From positions 1 through 7,427 of the forward strand of contig PKTO01000178.1 in the NCBI GenBank assembly GCA_002869095.1: a DNA stretch of 7,427 nt. Reading direction: 5' to 3'. The stretch's first letter is position 1; each line of letters starts with the position of its first letter. The notes below the pieces were generated by a model. It made no database searches and was not told the origin of the DNA. It was given only the letters and a program-made list of their open reading frames with translations. This DNA comes from Clostridiales bacterium. GTDB taxonomy: Bacteria; Bacillota; Clostridia; Peptostreptococcales; BM714. Shown one piece after another: positions 1 to 5,636 of this stretch. Made by a program: the position numbers and the translations under genes.

Positions 1-277
1 CCCCAACTTTGTAACCGGCTTCATAGGCCTTTTTCTTCTCAGCCTCGACCGCTTCTCCTGCCTCCTCAATTGCCCGGGAAATCATCTCCTTGCATTCGTT
101 TTCCGCTAGCCGAACCAATTCGTCTGCTCTATGCTTCGATTGGCGGATAAGTGATTCTGCCTGTACCGATGATGAAAATCCGATACCAGCAACCGGATTT
201 TCCCGAACCGGAATCTTGCGCGCTTCATCGCAGTCCCTTTGCTGGTAATCTTTATATATCCTATGCGATGATTGCAT
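1..277 (-). CDS. fliH: FliH, flagellar export ATPase regulator (partial: C-terminus beyond the window)
   Basis: The first 92 codons are readable from ATG at 277; the gene continues past base 1. FliH binds and restrains the export ATPase FliI at the base of the flagellar type III secretion system. Visible are a polar N-terminus (MQSSHRIYKDYQQ) and a long charged Ala/Glu/Lys-rich helix (about residues 45-85), ending in AYEAGYKVG. The last segment resembles the glycine-spaced YxxGYxxG repeats typical of FliH. The start overlaps the end of fliG by 17 bases, and a GAGGTG Shine-Dalgarno lies six bases upstream, which indicates translational coupling. Its place after fliF and fliG is the standard fliFGH order. 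The diagnostic C-terminal domain is not visible, so the name rests on the N-terminal helix, the glycine motif and synteny. Confidence 0.88.
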   Translation of the reverse strand, partial: MQSSHRIYKDYQQRDCDEARKIPVRENPVAGIGFSSSVQAESLIRQSKHRADELVRLAENECKEMISRAIEEAGEAVEAEKKKAYEAGYKVG

Positions 278-1289
278 CCTCTCCACCTCTATTCAAGAAT
301 ATTTCTCCTGCCTCATCCAGCCTTCTTATGATGCCGACAATTTTCTGCTGAGCTTCTTCAACAGCCACCAGTCGCACCGGCCCCATGAATTCGATGTCGT
401 CTTTCAGTGTCTCTGCGGCGCGCTTTGAAATATTTTTATATATTATTTCCGCAACATCTTGGGACGCACCCTTTACGGCAAGAGCAAGATCCCCATTGTC
501 AACGTCCCGCAGAACCCTTTGAACAGAATTATTGTCAAGGCTTATGATGTCCTCGAAAATGAACATGCTGTCCTTTATTTCCTCCGCCAACTCAGGATTT
601 TCCAAAGCCATATTCTCTACGATGTTTTTCTCGGTAGACCTGTTTACCGCATTAAGAATGTCCACAAGCGTCCTTACTCCTCCATAAGACTCGAAGTTAT
701 TGTCCACAACATTCGAAAGTTTTCCGTCAAGTATCTTTTCCACCTGCTTTATCACCGCCGGAGATGTCTTGTTCATTGTAGCAATTCTATAAGCGACATC
801 CGTCTTGATGTCTTCCGGAAGTTCGGATAAGATTTGAGCCGATTTTTCGGGCTGCAAAAAGCAGAGAATCAACGCGATGGTCTGAGGGTGTTCATGCTCT
901 ATCGTTTTCAAAAGTTGTAACGGATCGGTCCGTCTTGCAATGGAAAAAGGCTTTTTTTTCAATGCAAGTCGACTAGAATTCTCGATTATTGACAACGCTC
1001 TCTGGCTTCCAAGAGCACGCGTCAGTATGTCGCGGGCATATTCGATCCCGCCCTGCCTTATGTATTCTCTCGCCTTGTTCATTTCAATAAATTCAGTGAG
1101 TATTCCATCCCGCACAGCCGGTTCTACTGTCGTGATGTTCGCTATCTCGTATGTGATTTTTTCAATCATCGGCTCCGGCAACATCTTCAACACCTTGGAT
1201 GACTTTTCCGTTCCTAGGGAAATGAACAGCACGGCGGCTTTTTCCACACCAGACAATTCATTTATCTTATTATGCGTTTTCATCGACAT
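261..1289 (-). CDS. fliG: FliG, flagellar motor switch protein
   Basis: FliG is the rotor protein of the cytoplasmic C-ring. It docks on FliF and transmits torque from the MotA stator. From ATG 1289 it has 342 residues, normal for the family. The N-terminal domain (about 10-100) carries EKAAVLFISLG and GGIEYARDIL. The middle domain starts with the EHPQ motif (about 133-136) followed by TIALILCFLQPEKSA. The C-terminal domain carries the torque-helix pattern VQRVLRDVDNGDLALAVKGA and then ISKRAAETLKDD and GPVRLVAVEEAQQKIV. The longest frame begins at GTG 1292, but ATG 1289 overlaps the fliF stop as TGATG and has AAGGA nine bases upstream. ATG 1283 is also possible. The overlap with fliF implies translational coupling, which suits the near-equal stoichiometry of MS ring and switch. 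No key region appears to be missing. Confidence 0.97.
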   Translation of the reverse strand: MSMKTHNKINELSGVEKAAVLFISLGTEKSSKVLKMLPEPMIEKITYEIANITTVEPAVRDGILTEFIEMNKAREYIRQGGIEYARDILTRALGSQRALSIIENSSRLALKKKPFSIARRTDPLQLLKTIEHEHPQTIALILCFLQPEKSAQILSELPEDIKTDVAYRIATMNKTSPAVIKQVEKILDGKLSNVVDNNFESYGGVRTLVDILNAVNRSTEKNIVENMALENPELAEEIKDSMFIFEDIISLDNNSVQRVLRDVDNGDLALAVKGASQDVAEIIYKNISKRAAETLKDDIEFMGPVRLVAVEEAQQKIVGIIRRLDEAGEIFLNRGGEDAIIA

Positions 1290-2875
1290 CACACCTCATC
1301 CTTCAGAACCCAAGTCTTCACCAATTCAGCCAGTTTTTCGGGATGCTCATCTGCGTATTCCTTGACACTTCTTTCAATTTCCGGGTCATCCATGGGTTCA
1401 AGCCTTAATGTAGCATCCTCTATCACATCCTCAATGGGCAGTGGATTCTGTATGTTCATATCAAGTTGCTCTCTGAAGTTTTCCCGTTTGCCACTTCTTT
1501 TAGCGATTAAGATAGCCGCAACCATTAGGATCAGCAACACGAAACCGCCCGCTATCCCTCCATAGAGCATCATCTTCTGCCGACTCTCCGTATTCTGGAT
1601 AAAAACAGTTTCCTGTTCCTGCATCTCCTTTATCAATTGATTCTGGTATGTCTTATCGAAAGGCAGCCCCTCCACGCTTATTATATCGCCTCTGGTCTGG
1701 TCATAACCAATAGCTGCCATAACTATATTGTTTATCGCCGATTTTTGGGCATCGTTAAGCGTTCCGTCATAAATAACAGATGCTGAAATCCTCCTGACTT
1801 CGCCGGGAGCTTTAATCCTATAAGTTCGCGTTTCACCAATTTCATAGTTTCTGACAGTCTCATAGTTGCTTATGCTTTCATCATCCGCAACAGTCTCCGG
1901 ATTGACTATTCCGTACTCGAGATTGTTGTCGATTGGACTATAGCTTTCGTCGCTCTCAGCTCCTTCGGATCTCGTCAAATGGTCCTGTTGGCTTCTTACA
2001 ATTTTTTCGTCGTCATACTCGACAATAGTTGTTTCTTCCGAGTCAAAATCCATGTCCGCATTGACTTTGACTGCAACCTTGTCAACACCAAACGCCTGCT
2101 CAAGCATTGTCTTGAGCCCATTCTCAATATTTCTCTCGAATTCGTCCTCCATGCTCATGCGATTGTCTGCAAATACTGTTGCAGGCATCTCGGCTTCTTC
2201 CATGAATATTCCTGCGCTAAGCAAGTTGGCATTCGAATCCACGACCCGTACGTTTCCCTCCGGTATGTCCCTCAAAGCTCCCGAAACCAGTGAAATGATC
2301 CCCTTTATTTGTTGTGGCCCCAGATTCTCTAGCGGATTGATTTTGATTACAACCGTAGCGTTGCCCGCCTTCGCCTCACGCGTGAATACAGATTCCTGGG
2401 AAAGCGCAAGGTGAACCCTTGCGTATTCCACTTCCTCAAGAGACATTATCGAACGCGCCAATTCCCCTTCTAACGCTCTTTGATACATTATTTTACGGTC
2501 TTCGTCGGTCACAGCGAACCCCGCATCATCAAAAATCTCAAAACCCTTGCCGCTGTTAGGCAAAAGTCCATCCATTGCAAGATCAAGCCTCAGACGATCA
2601 ACCTTTCCATCCGGAACCATAATCGTCGCGCCTTCATCCGTAATCCTGTAATCGCTTATCTTCAATTCATCCATCTTCTTCACAATATTTGCCGAATCTT
2701 TCATGTCCAAACCCGAAAAAACCGGCACATAGACAGTCCGGCCAAAAAAAGCATAATAAGCAACCACTGCAATTAGGAACAACAAAAATATTACAACTAT
2801 TCCTACGCGCTTGCTCTTTTCCATTTTATTCCATACGCCGCCAAATCTGTCTGCCGCTATTTTTGCTTTACCCAT
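1289..2875 (-). CDS. fliF: FliF, flagellar MS-ring protein
   Basis: FliF forms the membrane MS ring on which the rotor, rod and export gate are built. Numbered from ATG 2875, a short basic N-terminus is followed by transmembrane segment 1 (about 24-45, VGIVVIFLLFLIAVV). The large extracytoplasmic ring-building region follows, with an acidic, low-complexity stretch in its second half. Transmembrane segment 2 is at about 437-458, and the cytoplasmic tail ends DEHPEKLAELVKTWVLKDEV, the FliG-binding motif. Length is 528 residues, normal for the family. The longest frame starts at ATG 2902 with nothing resembling a Shine-Dalgarno before it. GGGGGAG at 2885-2891 sits nine bases from ATG 2875, so I prefer that start. 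Upstream is a c-di-GMP riboswitch with a terminator, so the gene is probably controlled by transcription read-through. Downstream it overlaps fliG. Confidence 0.96.
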   Translation of the reverse strand: MGKAKIAADRFGGVWNKMEKSKRVGIVVIFLLFLIAVVAYYAFFGRTVYVPVFSGLDMKDSANIVKKMDELKISDYRITDEGATIMVPDGKVDRLRLDLAMDGLLPNSGKGFEIFDDAGFAVTDEDRKIMYQRALEGELARSIMSLEEVEYARVHLALSQESVFTREAKAGNATVVIKINPLENLGPQQIKGIISLVSGALRDIPEGNVRVVDSNANLLSAGIFMEEAEMPATVFADNRMSMEDEFERNIENGLKTMLEQAFGVDKVAVKVNADMDFDSEETTIVEYDDEKIVRSQQDHLTRSEGAESDESYSPIDNNLEYGIVNPETVADDESISNYETVRNYEIGETRTYRIKAPGEVRRISASVIYDGTLNDAQKSAINNIVMAAIGYDQTRGDIISVEGLPFDKTYQNQLIKEMQEQETVFIQNTESRQKMMLYGGIAGGFVLLILMVAAILIAKRSGKRENFREQLDMNIQNPLPIEDVIEDATLRLEPMDDPEIERSVKEYADEHPEKLAELVKTWVLKDEV

Positions 2876-2884
2876 TGAAACCGG

Positions 2885-2891
2885 CTCCCCC
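2885..2891 (-). promoter_or_regulatory. Ribosome-binding site deciding the fliF start
   Basis: The minus strand reads GGGGGAG here, with a nine-base spacer to ATG at 2875. The upstream in-frame ATG codons at 2902 and 2896 have only AT-rich sequence or no usable spacing before them. This site therefore argues for the internal start. Confidence 0.7.
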
Positions 2892-2935
2892 GCCATGCTC
2901 ATAATATATCTATGTAATTTGTTTTAAAAACATAC

Positions 2936-2959
2936 AAAAAAACCCTGTTGAAAAGGGCT
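2936..2959 (-). terminator. Intrinsic terminator of the riboswitch expression platform
   Basis: On the minus strand AGCCCU (2959-2954) can pair with AGGGUU (2946-2941) around the seven-base loop UUUCAAC, with one G-U pair. A run of seven U residues spans 2942-2936. The stem can extend outward with weaker G-U pairs into the U-run. The stem is short, so efficiency is uncertain. Its position, 13 bases after the aptamer and 61 bases before the preferred fliF start, is what a transcription-terminating riboswitch needs. Confidence 0.7.
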
Positions 2960-2976
2960 CCCAAATCCATCAGGTT
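2941..2976 (-). promoter_or_regulatory. Possible antiterminator pairing competing with the terminator
   Basis: AACCUG (2976-2971) can pair with CAGGGUU (2947-2941) with one bulged G. The first four of those bases (AACC, 2976-2973) also form the 3' strand of aptamer helix P1. The second segment contains the 3' arm of the terminator stem. The two structures are therefore mutually exclusive. This is found by eye and has not been tested by folding. Confidence 0.45.
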
Positions 2977-3057
2977 GAAACCCGGCCGTCTTTCCCTTTC
3001 GGCTTAAGACCCGTCGGCTTTGCGTCCCAGCCTTTCAACTGGTTTGCCCTTTAAACC
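2973..3057 (-). promoter_or_regulatory. Cyclic-di-GMP class I (GEMM-I) riboswitch aptamer
   Basis: The minus strand contains the two hallmark blocks of the class, GGGCAAACC (3049-3041) and GGGACGCAAAGCC (3028-3016). Both match the Vibrio cholerae Vc2 aptamer as I recall it. Between them CCAGUU and GGCUGG form a helix closed by a GAAA tetraloop (3036-3033). A second arm uses GUCUU (3010-3006) with AAGAC (2992-2988) and carries another GAAA loop on a CC/GG step. The 3' side reads GGCCGGGUUUC, matching the ligand-contacting segment. P1 is GGUUUAAA (3057-3050) with UUUCAACC (2980-2973), seven of eight pairs. By alignment, the residues equivalent to Vc2 G20, A47 and C92 fall near 3048, 3021 and 2984 and are all present. 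The G at the position-20 equivalent favours c-di-GMP over cGAMP. The aptamer lies between fliE and fliF, in the sense orientation. Confidence 0.95.
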
Positions 3058-3058
3058 A

Positions 3059-3346
3059 CTATATTTGCATTTTCATTATTTCCTGATAAGCCTCCACTAC
3101 CTTGTTTCTGATCTGGACCGTCATTTCAAGAGCTAATTTTGCCTCCTCCGTTTTTATCATGACTTCGTGAATGTTGTCCAAATCTCCAAGCGCCAAAGCT
3201 TCGGACGCTTTTTCCGATTGTATCTGAAGCTCGTTTACGTCTTCAAGCTGCTTCTTCATCGTATCCGAAAATGACAGCGTTTTGTTTGAATTTACGGTTT
3301 TCCCATTTGCATAGCCAATATCACCCGATACCGATTCTACCCTCAA
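3059..3346 (-). CDS. fliE: FliE, hook-basal body junction protein
   Basis: FliE is the small export substrate that joins the MS ring and export gate to the proximal rod. The product has 95 residues, typical for the family. The N-terminus is variable. The conserved C-terminal half contains GDLDNIHEVMIKTEEAKLAL followed by EMTVQIRNKVVEAYQEIMKM. The start is TTG at 3346, preceded by GGGGGAG with a five-base spacer. The next in-frame ATG is codon 30 and would remove about a third of the protein, so the TTG start is preferred. It follows flgC by 19 bases. The stop codon TAG (3061-3059) lies only two bases before P1 of the c-di-GMP aptamer, so ribosomes ending here would cover part of the riboswitch. 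No convincing internal promoter is visible, so it is presumably transcribed with flgB and flgC. Confidence 0.95.
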   Translation of the reverse strand: MRVESVSGDIGYANGKTVNSNKTLSFSDTMKKQLEDVNELQIQSEKASEALALGDLDNIHEVMIKTEEAKLALEMTVQIRNKVVEAYQEIMKMQI

Positions 3347-3365
3347 TCAATCTCCCCCTCAATCA

Positions 3366-3791
3366 TCATTTGCCAATTTCAAGGGCTTTTGCATACATTC
3401 CCTTGCTCGAATTAATAACCGTGACGTTTGCCTCGTAGGCCCTTGTGGCCGCTATCATGTCCACCATCTCATTCAGAAGATTCACATTCGGAAGTTCGAC
3501 GTATCCGTCACCGTCGGCGTCCGGATGCCCCGGATCGTATACCTTCTTGAACGGACTATCGTCCTCCTGGATTCCTACCGCCTCGACTCCGCTTGTTTTC
3601 ACTCCAAACGAGCCTCTCTGCATCTCATTCTCAAGCCTTTCCCGAAAAACAGCCACTTTTCTTCTGTACGGACCGCCATCCTCAGTACGAGTCGTATTGG
3701 CATTGGCGACATTTGAAGCTATTGTGTCCATGCGTAAACGCTCAGCTGAAAGACCGCTGGCGCTTATCGAAAGAGTGTCAAAGATTTTCAT
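3366..3791 (-). CDS. flgC: FlgC, flagellar basal-body proximal rod protein
   Basis: FlgC is a subunit of the proximal rod, secreted through the flagellar export gate. It has 141 residues, normal length. The N-terminal rod motif is clear at about 12-33 ([20 protein letters not shown]). The family motif [19 protein letters not shown] is at about 86-104, followed by the C-terminal helix containing [17 protein letters not shown], the heptad segment that packs in the rod. ATG 3791 is two bases after the flgB stop. The Shine-Dalgarno (GAAGGG) lies inside the end of flgB at rather long spacing, so coupling to flgB translation is likely. No anomalies are seen. Confidence 0.97.
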   Translation of the reverse strand: MKIFDTLSISASGLSAERLRMDTIASNVANANTTRTEDGGPYRRKVAVFRERLENEMQRGSFGVKTSGVEAVGIQEDDSPFKKVYDPGHPDADGDGYVELPNVNLLNEMVDMIAATRAYEANVTVINSSKGMYAKALEIGK

Positions 3792-3793
3792 GC

Positions 3794-4210
3794 CTATCGC
3801 CGCCCTTCATTGATGACATATCTCAAAACAGAAATCTTATTGGACACCTGTTGCGCCAAAGCATTGTATAAAAGCTGATTGGCGGCCATGTCAACCATTT
3901 CCGAATCTATGTCAACATTATTGCCGTCAAGCCTCTGTGAAAATGATTCATCCCTTACTATTTCAGGCTTGACCGAAGTCCACTCCATATCTCCTCCAAT
4001 ATGGAATTCGTTGGTCTTTTTCAAGGCCATATCCTCGGACATGCCTACGGCAGACTTCATGGCCTCCTCAAACGCCACTCTTTCAGCCTTGTATCCCTTG
4101 GTATTGACATTGGCTATGTTGTTTGCAGTCGCCTTATGCCTCAGCAATGCAGCGTCCATAGCTTTTTTCAATATTCCAACATCAATGGCTCCGGTTACCA
4201 TCTTGCTCAT
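3794..4210 (-). CDS. flgB: FlgB, flagellar basal-body proximal rod protein
   Basis: FlgB is the rod subunit next to FliE at the base of the axial structure. From ATG 4210 it has 138 residues, typical for FlgB. The N-terminal rod motif [19 protein letters not shown] is at about 24-42. The C-terminal rod helix is [20 protein letters not shown]. The frame is open to an ATG at 4243, but that codon coincides with the expected transcription start of the promoter just upstream. ATG 4210 has GGGGGGAAG seven bases before it, so the shorter form is preferred. It is first in the flgB-flgC-fliE unit. It can be transcribed from its own promoter and possibly by read-through from the chaperone genes. Confidence 0.96.
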   Translation of the reverse strand: MSKMVTGAIDVGILKKAMDAALLRHKATANNIANVNTKGYKAERVAFEEAMKSAVGMSEDMALKKTNEFHIGGDMEWTSVKPEIVRDESFSQRLDGNNVDIDSEMVDMAANQLLYNALAQQVSNKISVLRYVINEGRR

Positions 4211-4217
4211 ATCGACA

Positions 4218-4226
4218 CTTCCCCCC
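4218..4226 (-). promoter_or_regulatory. Ribosome-binding site deciding the flgB start
   Basis: The minus strand reads GGGGGGAAG with a seven-base spacer to ATG 4210. Together with the promoter, whose start point falls near 4242, it gives a leader of roughly 30 bases. It argues against the longer frame from 4243. Confidence 0.7.
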
Positions 4227-4248
4227 GAATAATTACTTTGCATTTTAA

Positions 4249-4277
4249 ATTCTAAACACTATAATTGGAAAAATCAA
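4249..4277 (-). promoter_or_regulatory. Sigma-A-type promoter for flgB-flgC-fliE (and onward)
   Basis: The -35 box is TTGATT (4277-4272) and the -10 box is TAGAAT (4254-4249), with an exact 17-base spacer that is AT-rich. Each box differs from the consensus at one or two positions. The predicted start is near 4242, before the flgB ribosome-binding site. I found no TAAA-N15-GCCGATAA-type sigma-D/sigma-28 match in this gap. Confidence 0.65.
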
Positions 4278-4288
4278 GCTCTTTTTCC
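4267..4288. repeat. Inverted repeat overlapping the flgB -35 box
   Basis: GGAAAAA and TTTTTCC form a perfect 7-bp inverted repeat around an eight-base loop. The repeat covers the whole -35 box of the flgB promoter. It could be an operator, or a weak 3' hairpin for the upstream chaperone transcript, since the minus-strand arm ends in TTTTT before CC. Neither role is established. Confidence 0.45.
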
Positions 4289-4346
4289 AGCCGCCAGCTT
4301 TTTCGCGTTCGAAACCGGTCTGTCTTGTCACCATTAACTTCGGCAA

Positions 4347-4374
4347 TTTCAATATGCAAGGCAAAATATTGAAA
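4347..4374. repeat. AT-rich inverted repeat in the chaperone/flgB gap
   Basis: TTTCAATAT (4347-4355) and ATATTGAAA (4366-4374) form a perfect 9-bp inverted repeat with a ten-base spacer. It lies 18 bases after the stop of the FliT/FlgN-like gene. No T-run follows on the minus strand, so it is not a standard terminator. It might be a protein-binding site or an RNA 3'-end stabiliser. The rest of the 148-bp gap holds only this, the second inverted repeat and the promoter. Confidence 0.5.
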
Positions 4375-4391
4375 CTATAAAAATTTTTAAC

Positions 4392-4868
4392 TCATTTGGA
4401 TTTCCGATCTATGAAACATGCATTTCTGCACCTGTCATAATAGCCTTTGATGCTGATTTTTCCTTTGCTTGTCTCTTTCAGTTTTGAACCGATTTCCACT
4501 TTTTCCGCGCTTAGGGCGTCAATTACGCCTGCATGCCTTTCCATCAAAGTTTCGAGCGAATCCTTTAAATTCGATACTGCCTCATCGAAAGATTTTAGCA
4601 AATCTCCCCTCACGCACCCTTCTATCGACATCCTGTCGAACATCTCCAATCCCAGGGTTTTCGACAGGTGCTCCTCCATAACCCGTCGCTCGTCCGATAA
4701 AACACCTATTGCATCGATTGTATCTTGGCTGCTCTTGAGAATATCCATCATTTCATCAGATGTTTTATCCGCCTTTTCCCTAACCGCTTCAATGACTGAT
4801 TTCAAAGATTTGTACAAATTCGTCTGTCTGTTCAGATTCTCAATCAAAATCTCAAACTGCAACACCAC
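4392..4868 (-). CDS. FliT/FlgN-like flagellar export chaperone candidate
   Basis: I do not recognise this 158-residue protein by a signature motif. It looks almost wholly helical, with heptad-like hydrophobic spacing (about 5-70 and 90-135), no signal peptide and no membrane segment, like the FlgN and FliT export chaperones. It directly follows fliS with a 12-base gap, the position fliT occupies in Bacillus fliD-fliS-fliT. The C-terminus KGYYDRCRNACFIDRKSK is unusual: basic and aromatic, with two cysteines four residues apart. The start is GTG at 4868 (or the adjacent GTG at 4865), with GGGAGGG upstream. A role in keeping FliD or the hook-filament junction proteins FlgK/FlgL soluble before export is an inference from position and predicted structure. 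Another helical flagellar accessory protein is possible. Confidence 0.6.
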   Translation of the reverse strand: MVLQFEILIENLNRQTNLYKSLKSVIEAVREKADKTSDEMMDILKSSQDTIDAIGVLSDERRVMEEHLSKTLGLEMFDRMSIEGCVRGDLLKSFDEAVSNLKDSLETLMERHAGVIDALSAEKVEIGSKLKETSKGKISIKGYYDRCRNACFIDRKSK

Positions 4869-4880
4869 TAATCCCTCCCG

Positions 4881-5246
4881 TCAAGAAATGGCAACCCAAG
4901 CTTCCCTAAGTTCCTCTAGGAAGCCTCTAACTTCCTGCACCTTCTCCTCATCCATGCGTATGTTAGCCTCAACGAGCTCACGTGTCATGAAGGCGTACAA
5001 AGCGGCTAGCCTTTCGGCTGTCTCTCCAGCCTCGAAATTGAGGGACGCCGCAAGCTCGGCCAATATGTCCTGCGCGCGCTTAAGGTACTCGTTTTTCTTC
5101 TCAATATTTTTTTCACGAATAGCAACCTCCGCGAGTCGGCAGAAGCGTATAACCCCATCATAAAGCATTATCAGCAGCTTCTTTAGCGATGCAGTAGTTA
5201 CATTGTTTGTTTCGTAAATGTTGTATGCGTTGGAATTGTTGTACAT
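4881..5246 (-). CDS. fliS: FliS, flagellin export chaperone
   Basis: FliS binds the C-terminal disordered region of flagellin in the cytoplasm, prevents premature polymerisation and delivers it to the export gate. The 121-residue product has the family N-terminus AYNIYETNNVTTAS (about 7-20) followed by KKLLIMLYDGVIRFCRLAE. The remaining helices include KKNEYLKRAQDILAELAASL and the segment around ALYAFMTRELVEANI, matching the four-helix bundle and normal length. The upstream Shine-Dalgarno is a near-perfect AGGAGG that also overlaps the stop codon of the preceding gene. That suggests coupling and strong translation. The flagellin gene itself is not in the window. Confidence 0.96.
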   Translation of the reverse strand: MYNNSNAYNIYETNNVTTASLKKLLIMLYDGVIRFCRLAEVAIREKNIEKKNEYLKRAQDILAELAASLNFEAGETAERLAALYAFMTRELVEANIRMDEEKVQEVRGFLEELREAWVAIS

Positions 5247-5254
5247 GACTCCTC

Positions 5255-5617
5255 CTAGACCATCCGGTCAAATATGATTCCGGAATCTCCCATAATTTTT
5301 TTTAGAATCCGATCCATTTCCTCTTCGTTTAATACCCTTACAAGCCGATTGCTTGATCTCTCAAAAACTTTTATCATAAGCCCATTTCTTTCTTCGTCCT
5401 CCGCTACCACCAGGAAAATGTCGACCCCTTCCGACTCGAACAAATCGTTGAGCCTGCGGATTTCCTTCTTCAAGACCTCCGCGTCCCGCCTCCTGTCCCT
5501 CTCCTTATGGCGCCCGTCCTTGTCGACTGCCGGCTCGTCCTTCTTGTGTACGTAATCCTTTCCGGTACTGTCGAGAACCAGCCGCACAATCCTGGGATCA
5601 ATCTTCTCTATGCTCAT
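5255..5617 (-). CDS. Small FlaG-like protein between fliD and fliS
   Basis: This 120-residue soluble protein has an unremarkable N-terminus, then a very charged linker (about 23-50, rich in Lys, Arg, Asp and Glu). The C-terminal domain contains GLMIKVFERSSNRLVRVL and then EEEMDRILKKI, ending GIIFDRMV. That domain can be lined up by eye with the FlaG in this window: strand, turn, strand with an Arg before the next segment, acidic helix, then a terminal GII.D. I therefore infer a diverged FlaG-family paralogue, but the EIP motif of FlaG is replaced by VLN, so the assignment is tentative. Two adjacent ATGs exist; 5617 has AGGA at six bases and is preferred over 5620. It lies 19 bases after fliD and 8 bases before fliS, so it is part of the cap/filament block. 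Confidence 0.7.
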   Translation of the reverse strand: MSIEKIDPRIVRLVLDSTGKDYVHKKDEPAVDKDGRHKERDRRRDAEVLKKEIRRLNDLFESEGVDIFLVVAEDEERNGLMIKVFERSSNRLVRVLNEEEMDRILKKIMGDSGIIFDRMV

Positions 5618-5636
5618 CATTTATCCTGCCCCGCCT

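Noticed and set aside
2903..2937. Possible promoter in the fliF leader after the terminator (TTGTAT with TACATA or TATATT)
   Set aside because: Spacings come out at about 15 or 23 bases, not 17, and one half overlaps the terminator U-run. AT-richness alone explains the matches.
3059..3200. Internal promoter in the end of fliE driving the riboswitch alone
   Set aside because: A TATAGT lies at the fliE stop, but no acceptable -35 sits 16-18 bases upstream. The riboswitch is better explained as acting on read-through from the flgB promoter.
4211..4243. Longer flgB start at 4243
   Set aside because: That codon would be at or before the predicted transcription start and has no Shine-Dalgarno. 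The extra 11 residues are not typical of FlgB.
4244..4391. Sigma-D/sigma-28 type promoter (GCCGAAGT near 4340)
   Set aside because: The GCCGA half resembles the -10 element, but no TAAA is found about 15 bases upstream.
4293..4391. A second riboswitch in the gap upstream of flgB, as seen before flgB in Clostridioides difficile
   Set aside because: None of the c-di-GMP-I blocks (GGGCAAACC, ACGCAAAGCC) occurs there, and most of the segment lies upstream of the promoter that would transcribe it.
4447..5163. Long plus-strand open frame (238 codons) across the chaperone candidate and fliS
   Set aside because: It is antisense to two genes with good ribosome-binding sites, one of them a clear FliS. 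Its Ser-rich translation has no family features and no upstream Shine-Dalgarno was evident.
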